Shown one piece after another: positions 59,010 through 64,000 of a DNA stretch of 64,000 nucleotides. The stretch covers positions 64,001 to 128,000 of the IMG/VR virus record IMGVR_UViG_3300046513_000221. The stretch is one strand, 5' to 3'. The notes below the pieces were generated by a model. The model made no database searches. It was not told where the DNA came from and saw nothing but the letters and a program-made list of their open reading frames with translations. The DNA is from a virus. The translations under genes and the position numbers were made by a program. Positions within the stretch are counted from its first letter, which is position 1; the number at the start of each line of letters is the position of its first letter.

Positions 59010-60365
59010 ATGGCTGCTGACCTGAACATGTCCAATCCGTCCGAGAACCCCTACGCTAAGTTCTACGAGCCTAGCTTCGGGACCATCATCGGACGTCCGA
59101 TGGCATTCAACGCAAAATGCGACCCAAACCAGCGCGTGTATCAAGACACGATGCTAAAGAACAACACGATCGTCCGGATCACTCCGGGCATCTACAACTA
59201 CAATCAGGCAAGCCTGAAGCGAGCTGATGAGATCCTGGAAGAACATAGTAAAGAGATGCAGGAACTCAAGGCCAAGGGTCTGGAACCCGGATCCTACGAG
59301 CGGAAGGTCAACGAGATCAACCAGAAGTATCAGGATAAGCTGATCAAGGAGAAGGTGGACATGCGCTACCTGACCTTCAAGCCGGACTTCCCGCACTTCC
59401 TGCGCGCCCTGCAGCTGCTGATCAACCGCACCTCCACCTCGCTCTTCAACCGGAAGCTCAACAGCGCCACCGGCTCGAAGTCGTCCTTCCTGACCGACAT
59501 CCTCGCGTCGCTGGACATCGAGCAGAACGCGGCCTACCGTGGCTTCAACATGTGGGTGGAGAAGTCCACCTCGATCTCCGAGTCCATCAACAACAGCTAT
59601 ACCAGCTCGGTGTTCGAGGGTCTCCAGAACAAGGTCTCTCGTTTCACCCGCGAGCTTCAGGCGGTCGGTATGTCGGTAGGCAACGCCACCAACGCCGACC
59701 AGCAGAAGGACGTGAAGGTTGATGGCGACTTCCAGAATCAGGCGTCCGTCCTCGGTCAGCTGGTGCAGAAAGCATCGTCTGCGATGGCAGGTTCCAAGAT
59801 CATCATCCCTCAGATCTGGGACGACTCGAAGTTCACCCGTACGTACAACATCGCCTTCCGCTTCAGCTCACCGTACGGCGACGACCGCTCGTGCTACGTG
59901 AACGTCATCCTCCCGTTCCTGTTCCTGTTGTGCTGCGCACTGCCGCGTCAGGACGGTCCTTCCGGTATGATGAACCCGTTCCTGCTTCAGATGGACTGCC
60001 CCGGCTACTTCAGCACCCCAATGGGATGCGTGACCGACATGTCGTTCGTCAAGGGCGGCAACGAGCAGCTGTGGAACTACTCCGGTCTACCTATGGTGAT
60101 CGAGGGTACGATGGCCGTGTCCGACCTGTACAACGCGCTGTCGCTCCCGCTGGAGAACCAGCAGCTGCTGAGTAACTACGGCACTGCGGCATTCCTCAAC
60201 AACCTCGTTGGTGCGTCCCTGTACTCGACGGAAGACCCTAGCGTCCTCGACCAACTGGCCAACTCCATCAAGGGTGGTCTGATGAGCGTGGCCGATCCTC
60301 TGAATCAGGCCGACGCCAAGATCCTCTCGATCATGCGTTGGGCTGGTCTGACCAAGCAGAACTAA
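59010..60365 (+). CDS. Probable virion protein (451 aa) downstream of tape measure
   Basis: The protein has a charged coiled-coil segment (about residues 70-110, ADEILEEHSKEMQELKAKG), a helical middle and a hydrophobic patch near 305 (VNVILPFLFLLCCALP), then a Gly/Met-rich globular C-terminus. ATG follows TAGGAGTAACGAC. It lies where baseplate hub or tail-tip proteins usually occur. The lipoprotein gene follows in nine bases. No specific family was recognised. Confidence 0.7.
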   Translation: MAADLNMSNPSENPYAKFYEPSFGTIIGRPMAFNAKCDPNQRVYQDTMLKNNTIVRITPGIYNYNQASLKRADEILEEHSKEMQELKAKGLEPGSYERKVNEINQKYQDKLIKEKVDMRYLTFKPDFPHFLRALQLLINRTSTSLFNRKLNSATGSKSSFLTDILASLDIEQNAAYRGFNMWVEKSTSISESINNSYTSSVFEGLQNKVSRFTRELQAVGMSVGNATNADQQKDVKVDGDFQNQASVLGQLVQKASSAMAGSKIIIPQIWDDSKFTRTYNIAFRFSSPYGDDRSCYVNVILPFLFLLCCALPRQDGPSGMMNPFLLQMDCPGYFSTPMGCVTDMSFVKGGNEQLWNYSGLPMVIEGTMAVSDLYNALSLPLENQQLLSNYGTAAFLNNLVGASLYSTEDPSVLDQLANSIKGGLMSVADPLNQADAKILSIMRWAGLTKQN

Positions 60366-60374
60366 GGAGGAAAC

Positions 60375-60563
60375 ATGCGTAAAACGATTGGAATGGTCGT
60401 GAGCATCATCGTTCTCGGTATCACACTGAACGGTTGCTCCAGCGAACCGAAAAAGAGTACCATGCGTGTCGAACGCGGTGAGGTGACCTCGGCACCCTAC
60501 GGCTACACCGACTACTGTCGGAACCACCCCGAGTACAAGGAGTGCGGCAATGCAGCTAAGTGA
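60375..60563 (+). CDS. Small lipoprotein (62 aa)
   Basis: A classical lipoprotein signal: MRKT, a hydrophobic segment (GMVVSIIVLGITL) and a lipobox LNGC with Cys at residue 21. The mature part is about 42 residues, polar, with three more Cys-type positions (DYC, KEC). Cleavage would leave an acyl-Cys anchored in the outer or inner membrane. Strong AAGGAGG ribosome site. The 3' end overlaps the cysteine protease gene by 14 bases. An o-spanin-like role is possible because of its size, but no i-spanin is next to it. Confidence 0.8.
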   Translation: MRKTIGMVVSIIVLGITLNGCSSEPKKSTMRVERGEVTSAPYGYTDYCRNHPEYKECGNAAK

Positions 60564-60924
60564 ACTTGACTCCATCAACCGGCGCGTGAACGAGTCGGTT
60601 ACCTACAAGACCGACATCGAGGAGTACAACCAGCTGGAGTTCTGGAACGTGGCCGGTACGGTCGGTGACTGCGAGGACTACTGCCTCCTGAAGATCCACC
60701 GTCTTCTGGCGGCTGGACTCCCGATCTCGGCGATGTCGCTGGTGGTCTGCGCCTATGAGGACGAAGGTCACTGCGTCCTCTTCGTCGAGCTGGACGGCGA
60801 GACCTACGTGCTCGACAACAACAGCGACCAGCTGCTCTTCCCGGAGGACACCCCGTACGAGTGGATCAAGGTCCAGACCCCCGGTACGCCGGAGTGGCGC
60901 GAGATGAAGCTGGTCAAGCGCTAA
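60550..60924 (+). CDS. BTLCP/LapG-like transglutaminase-type cysteine protease
   Basis: The 124-residue protein carries the family's catalytic pattern: Cys in GTVGDCEDYCLLK (about residue 42), His in EDEGHCVLFVEL (about 77), and Asp in YVLDNNSDQLL (about 89). This matches the BTLCP (DUF920) family that includes LapG, which clips large surface adhesins from bacteria. LapG acts in the periplasm with a signal peptide; here none is seen, so the site of action or the substrate differs. ATG follows AAGGAGTGCGGCA. Translation is coupled to the lipoprotein gene. Confidence 0.85.
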   Translation: MQLSELDSINRRVNESVTYKTDIEEYNQLEFWNVAGTVGDCEDYCLLKIHRLLAAGLPISAMSLVVCAYEDEGHCVLFVELDGETYVLDNNSDQLLFPEDTPYEWIKVQTPGTPEWREMKLVKR

Positions 60925-60930
60925 ACACGG

Positions 60931-60966
60931 AAACCCCATAGACCTTAACGGGCCTATGGGGTTTAT
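60931..60966. terminator. Bidirectional terminator (CCCATAG family)
   Basis: AACCCCATAGACC, a 6-base loop and GGCCTATGGGGTT are followed by TATTTTATTT. Serves convergent genes ending at 60924 (+) and 60968 (-). Confidence 0.85.
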
Positions 60967-60967
60967 T

Positions 60968-61411
60968 TTATTTCTTCAGGAAAGTACTCGGTCGATAGTC
61001 ATACTCGAACACCGAGCTATATCGCTCTTGCATGGTCATGGGTTCCAGCATTACCGTACGGCACTTCACCGCAACCACCTTGTCGCTGTGGTTGTGCTGA
61101 AACGCGTAAAATACTAGGCCGATGATTCTTGTTACTTCTTGTAGGGCGTCTAGGAGTGGTGGAACCTTGACGTTCACGTAGAAGACTTCTTGCTTGGTCC
61201 CGGTGACGGTTGTGTCGTATGCGAAATCCTCTTCTCGCTCCCGAGAGAAGACACGGATCTCGACATCCGGTCGTACCTCCATCGATGCATTGAAAAGGTC
61301 AAACATCTCTCTGTAGATAGGCGCGGTGCCATCCGACTCGACGTCTATATCGACACGGATCTTGTAGAAATCGCCGTACTTTGTCAGCACAGGTTTCTTG
61401 TCGGTACTCAT
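60968..61411 (-). CDS. Uncharacterised 147-aa protein
   Basis: The frame is open to 61474, but the ATG at 61411 has AAGAAGAAACCAC before it. The protein alternates strands and helices (KIRVDIDVESDGTAPIY, FYVNVKVPPLLDALQEVTRII) and is the only minus-strand gene in this stretch. Lone antisense genes in phage blocks are often host-takeover functions. No family was recognised. Confidence 0.65.
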   Translation of the reverse strand: MSTDKKPVLTKYGDFYKIRVDIDVESDGTAPIYREMFDLFNASMEVRPDVEIRVFSREREEDFAYDTTVTGTKQEVFYVNVKVPPLLDALQEVTRIIGLVFYAFQHNHSDKVVAVKCRTVMLEPMTMQERYSSVFEYDYRPSTFLKK

Positions 61412-61542
61412 GTGGTTTCTTCTTTCATAAACCGTTCTTCTGCGGAACGGTGCTTTCGTTGCTCGGACAAGCATCGATTGTACAACAGTTACTTAGTTAA
61501 ACAATCTTGCATCAGAAAATTTCACCAAAGGAATATGTCATG

Positions 61543-62355
61543 ACTGACAAAATCGTAGGCTACATTTTTCATGAGAGCGGTCCGGTGAACGAGTCGGAGA
61601 TCCGCTCGATCGAACACCGTCGCAATGGTGTGGTACGCATGACGACCGTGTTGCAGGAGGCGAACCTCCCGAACCGCAACGGTCGCATCTACCCTAAAGC
61701 TATCATCGAGAAGGCTCTGGCGGCTCCTTTCATCAAGGAGAAGCTGGGTACTAATTCCCTGTTAGGCGAGGACGGTCACCCTGTAACGGACTCGATCCAG
61801 CGTCAGGCAACCATCGTCCAGCAGAACGCCGCCTGTGCCATCAAGCGCTTCTGGTGGGACGAGAGCGACTCCAACATCCTGCTGGGTGAAGTGGAGTCGG
61901 CTGGCACCACCGTCGGTAAGGACTGGGCCGGTCTGATCCGCGAGAACGGCATGATCCCCTCGTTCTCCATGCGCGGCATGGGCGACGTGATCAAGGGTCC
62001 GGGCGGTCGCGTGACCGTCAAGGATCCGCTGCGTATCGTCACGTACGACGCGGTCAACTTCCCTTCGCACCAGAAGGCTTACATGCGCTCGCTGCAGGAG
62101 CAAGTGGATCCGACCACCGCGATCCGTATGTCGCAGCTGGCTCGCTACGCAGCCGAGAACAGCAAGGACATGTCGATGCTGAACGAGTCCGTCCTGTGCA
62201 TCACTCAGGACAAGATCGACTTCTCGCTGAACGAGAAGGGTCAACTGGTAGTCACCGACAAGTCGGATGGTCAACCGAAGGCCGTGATGCTGCTTGAACG
62301 GAACCTCGAACGCGAGGTCACCGACGCGTTGCGCTCCCTGCGCTTCGGCAGCTGA
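61543..62355 (+). CDS. Prohead protease (T4 gp21-type)
   Basis: The ATG at 61543 follows AAAGGAATATGTC. The 270-residue protein has the family N-terminus (EANLPNRNGRIYPKAI, residues 44-59) and the segment LLGEDGHPV (about 78-86) that carries a catalytic His, followed by the beta-rich core (NILLGEVESAGTTVGKDW) and the NGMIPSFSMRGMG segment (about 143) that supplies the conserved Ser. Prohead proteases cut scaffold and capsid proteins during head maturation. The C-terminal 70 residues are probably scaffold-like. Confidence 0.93.
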   Translation, partial: TDKIVGYIFHESGPVNESEIRSIEHRRNGVVRMTTVLQEANLPNRNGRIYPKAIIEKALAAPFIKEKLGTNSLLGEDGHPVTDSIQRQATIVQQNAACAIKRFWWDESDSNILLGEVESAGTTVGKDWAGLIRENGMIPSFSMRGMGDVIKGPGGRVTVKDPLRIVTYDAVNFPSHQKAYMRSLQEQVDPTTAIRMSQLARYAAENSKDMSMLNESVLCITQDKIDFSLNEKGQLVVTDKSDGQPKAVMLLERNLEREVTDALRSLRFGS

Positions 62356-62368
62356 TCGACGCCTAAAT

Positions 62369-62395
62369 CCCAATGCCCCTAATACGGGCATTGGG
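62369..62395 (+). terminator. Hairpin terminator after prohead protease gene
   Basis: CCCAATGCCC, a 7-base loop and GGGCATTGGG, then AAAACG. No T run. Confidence 0.7.
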
Positions 62396-62421
62396 AAAAC
62401 GAAATCGTTGCGGTAAATCTT

Positions 62422-62434
62422 CATATATTATAAT
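62422..62434 (+). promoter_or_regulatory. ATATATNAT promoter-like motif
   Basis: CATATATTATAATGATG lies 44-56 bases before the ATG at 62478. Confidence 0.6.
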
Positions 62435-62477
62435 GATGAGTCGTAGATGACTCTTAACATATTAGGAGAAGTAAGAT

Positions 62478-62840
62478 ATGCTGAAGCATTCTTTCATACT
62501 GGCACAGGCCGCTGAGGCTCGCAATCAGGTTCGTTTCGACCCCGAGAACGCATCTCACGTCCGTAGCGCGCTGACCTACTTCAACGCTATGTCGCCTAAC
62601 CGCAACAAGTGGATCGACGAGGTCACCGGCACCCAGTACGCCTTTATCGACGAGCTGGAGTACCCCTCGCTGCCGGACATGGTGCGCGAGAAGCTCATGT
62701 ACGCTCAGATCCGCAAGATCACGGGCATGGAGGAGATCCAGGACACGTACCAGATCCTCTCCCGCATGAACCACGCCGATCTGATGAAGCCGGTGAAGTC
62801 GGGCATCCCCGTCATCGTGGATGCCTCGGTCGAGGCGTAA
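62478..62840 (+). CDS. Uncharacterised 120-aa protein
   Basis: A helical acidic protein (MLKHSFILAQAAEARNQVRF, EYPSLPDMVREKLMYAQIRK) with a short beta tail (SGIPVIVDASVEA). Ribosome site TTAGGAGAAGTAAG. Own promoter-like motif. No family was recognised. Confidence 0.7.
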   Translation: MLKHSFILAQAAEARNQVRFDPENASHVRSALTYFNAMSPNRNKWIDEVTGTQYAFIDELEYPSLPDMVREKLMYAQIRKITGMEEIQDTYQILSRMNHADLMKPVKSGIPVIVDASVEA

Positions 62841-62851
62841 GGCAGTAAAAT

Positions 62852-62861
62852 ACATATATAG
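62852..62861 (+). promoter_or_regulatory. ATATAT promoter-like element
   Basis: TACATATATAGTTAAAG lies about 65 bases before the ATG at 62923. It shares the ATATAT core, but not the final AT. Confidence 0.4.
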
Positions 62862-62922
62862 TTAAAGAGCGATCGGAACTGTGATATCCGGTCGTGCAAA
62901 CAAACCTTTGGGAGCAATGGAA

Positions 62923-63192
62923 ATGAAGATTCAAGCATTACTGGACGTCAACGCACGCATCGCAGCTAACGAGCTGGTGAGCGACATCAACGTCTTCCTG
63001 CACAACGGAAGCAACATCTTCGGTACTCTGGAGGAAGTGGACGAGCAGGCAGAGTTCATCGTGATCACCAAGGAGACCGCAGGTCAACTCATTGGCTCGG
63101 TCCAGAATCCTTCCACGTTCCAGGACGTGTTCATCGACGTCGAGGACATCTCCTACATCGAGACCGACCGCACCAAAGAAACGGAGGAGTGA
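62923..63192 (+). CDS. Small protein with an Sm-like pattern (89 aa)
   Basis: Two ATGs compete (62917, 62923); GGAG spacing favours the second. After an N-terminal helix (IQALLDVNARIAANEL), the strand order follows the Sm/Hfq fold: INVFLHNGSNIFGTLEEVDE (strands 1-2 with the inner Gly), FIVITKE, then VFIDVEDISYIETD at the end. This resembles the Sm-like I-x-V-x-L-x-x-G-x-x-x-x-G-x-L pattern. RNA binding in a ring would follow if correct. Followed by a second gene of similar pattern, one base later. Confidence 0.55.
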   Translation: MKIQALLDVNARIAANELVSDINVFLHNGSNIFGTLEEVDEQAEFIVITKETAGQLIGSVQNPSTFQDVFIDVEDISYIETDRTKETEE

Positions 63193-63193
63193 C

Positions 63194-63469
63194 ATGATCG
63201 ACATCGACACCCTGATCCAGATGATCAAGTCCTTCGAGGTCTCCCCAACCGTGACGGTCTGGGACATCAAGGGATGCTGCTTCACCGGCATCGTGGACAC
63301 CGAGCGCACGAACGCACAGATGCTGGTACTCCTTCCCGACAGCAAGATCGATCCGGAGGGCTTCGGCAACATCGGCGCACCGGTCATCATGTCCGTGGCC
63401 TACGTCGGCAAGATCGTCACCCAGCCCCCGACCGTGCTGCCAGCGGGTCAGATCCATCGCAACCGCTAG
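63194..63469 (+). CDS. Second Sm-like candidate protein (91 aa)
   Basis: ATG at 63194 follows GGAGGAGTGAC. The central strands VTVWDIKGCCFTGIVDTER, MLVLLPDSK and PVIMSVAYVGKIV give the same pattern as the preceding gene, with G-C-C-F-x-G between strands 1 and 2. The C-terminus is a Pro-rich tail. Tandem duplication with divergence is likely. The pair could form a hetero-oligomer. Function is not proven. Confidence 0.5.
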   Translation: MIDIDTLIQMIKSFEVSPTVTVWDIKGCCFTGIVDTERTNAQMLVLLPDSKIDPEGFGNIGAPVIMSVAYVGKIVTQPPTVLPAGQIHRNR

Positions 63470-63478
63470 AGCAAAGAT

Positions 63479-63521
63479 ACCCATAGACCCTCAACGGGCC
63501 TATGGGTGGTTCTTTTTTTTT
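63479..63521 (+). terminator. Terminator (CCCATAG family) after Sm-like pair
   Basis: ACCCATAGACCC, a 5-base loop and GGGCCTATGGGT are followed by GGTTC and eight T residues. Confidence 0.92.
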
Positions 63522-63540
63522 CCTATATACGATCGGGATC

Positions 63541-64000
63541 CTACTCGTCGACCAGATCCTCCTTGTACTCCCCGGTCATGACGATGTCGCCCTCGAACGT
63601 CGGGAGCTTGCTGACATCGAAGTCCTCGGGTACATCATACGAGAGCGTGATGTGCGGCTGGTACTCGCTGAAGTCGTAGGTGGCGTCGTGGTCCCTCATC
63701 AGCTGCTCGTGACGAGCGCAGACCTCGGGTGCGTCCAGCAGCATCACCAGAGCCTTCTTCTCCTGCCCGAACAGTGCGTACCCCTTGTGCCTCGCAGTGT
63801 AGACCTCGTTTGGCTGGGCGACCATGTCGTCGTGGATCCTGCGACTGTAGATCAGCGTCGTGTGCAGCTTGTCACCACTCACGCCGTCCGTGATCCCCAC
63901 GTCCGTCTGGAACTGCGAGATGCGGTCCTGAGTCGCCTTGTCCGCAACCAGAGCCACGTAGGTGCCGGTGCGACCGTACCCGGTGGACGTCTTGTCACTC
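63541..64000 (-). CDS. 2H phosphoesterase, Acb1-like anti-CBASS protein (truncated by window end)
   Basis: The frame is open to the window edge, so the start is missing; the visible N-terminal residues (STGYGRTGTYVALVADK) fit the start of the family. Two HxT motifs mark the active site: LHTTLIYSR (first) and YQPHITLSYDV (second), with FEGDIVMTGEYKEDL after. This order and spacing match the T4-type Acb1 family (gene 57B), which destroys the cyclic di- and trinucleotides made by CBASS and so blocks that abortive-infection defence. The visible part is about 152 residues. A general 2'-5' RNA ligase-type 2H enzyme is the alternative. Confidence 0.85.
   Translation of the reverse strand, partial: SDKTSTGYGRTGTYVALVADKATQDRISQFQTDVGITDGVSGDKLHTTLIYSRRIHDDMVAQPNEVYTARHKGYALFGQEKKALVMLLDAPEVCARHEQLMRDHDATYDFSEYQPHITLSYDVPEDFDVSKLPTFEGDIVMTGEYKEDLVDE

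Noticed and set aside
1-64000. tRNA genes, CRISPR arrays, insertion sequences and integrase
   Set aside because: None of the expected sequence signatures (TTCGA-type T-loop with acceptor stem, spaced repeats, transposase motifs) could be identified by eye.

Overview
The window reads as the interior of a large tailed dsDNA bacteriophage genome (a myovirus, probably a jumbo phage) of a Gram-negative host. Genes are tightly packed and sit in short blocks on both strands. Many stops and starts overlap by 1-20 bases, most starts have AGGAG-type ribosome binding sites, and strong hairpin terminators close the blocks. The phage signature comes from a T4-type terminase large subunit, a T4 gp21-type prohead protease, a very long tape measure protein with a lytic transglycosylase domain, and a tail-fibre cluster. 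No tRNA gene, integrase, transposon or CRISPR array was seen. A cysteine-type lipoprotein points to a host with lipoprotein processing. The exact host cannot be read from the sequence.

Layout. 1-4869 (-): terminase, three uncharacterised genes and a partial coiled-coil gene. 4925-8140: basic Ala/Lys-rich and HU-like proteins, a small-nucleotide kinase and a lone + strand membrane gene. 8396-12587 (-): acidic and probable virion proteins. 12609-19552 (-): UvsW-like helicase, dCMP deaminase, an RNA polymerase beta-prime C-terminal subunit, a second HU-like Ala/Lys protein and a Ham1-type nucleotide pyrophosphatase. 19922-24109 (+): single-chain RNA polymerase beta-like subunit. 24212-27707 (+): tail fibre cluster. 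27759-28819 (-): small membrane protein and an AT-rich HTH protein. 28958-33226 (+): RusA resolvase and probable baseplate/virion proteins, one with an M15-like domain. 33345-38358 (+): a highly structured RNA, Mre11/SbcD-like nuclease and DnaB-like helicase. 38470-41044 (+): membrane proteins. 41096-44106 (-): Rad50/SbcC-like ATPase. 44302-48490 (+): a subtilisin-like protease with a VHL-like domain, then unknown genes including a duplicated family. 48558-51851 (-) diverges from the 52010-60365 (+) tape-measure block. 60375-63469 (+) holds a lipoprotein, a transglutaminase-like cysteine protease, the prohead protease and two small Sm-like candidates. 63541-64000 (-) is an Acb1-type anti-CBASS 2H phosphoesterase, cut by the window end.

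How it fits together. The phage appears to carry its own multisubunit RNA polymerase. Eleven intergenic sites carry an oriented AT-rich motif close to ATATATNAT, nine of them exact, about 30-85 bases before start codons. They sit mainly before replication, recombination, DNA-binding, transcription and accessory genes and not before the structural blocks, so they are good candidates for a phage-specific early or middle promoter. Replication and recombination follow a T4-like plan (DnaB/gp41-like helicase, gp46/gp47-like pair, UvsW-like helicase, RusA resolvase) supported by nucleotide enzymes. The most unusual items are the VHL-subtilase-DUF4214 protein, the single-chain beta-like subunit with a split beta-prime, the roughly 400-nt structured RNA, the set of histone-like proteins and the probable anti-CBASS enzyme.
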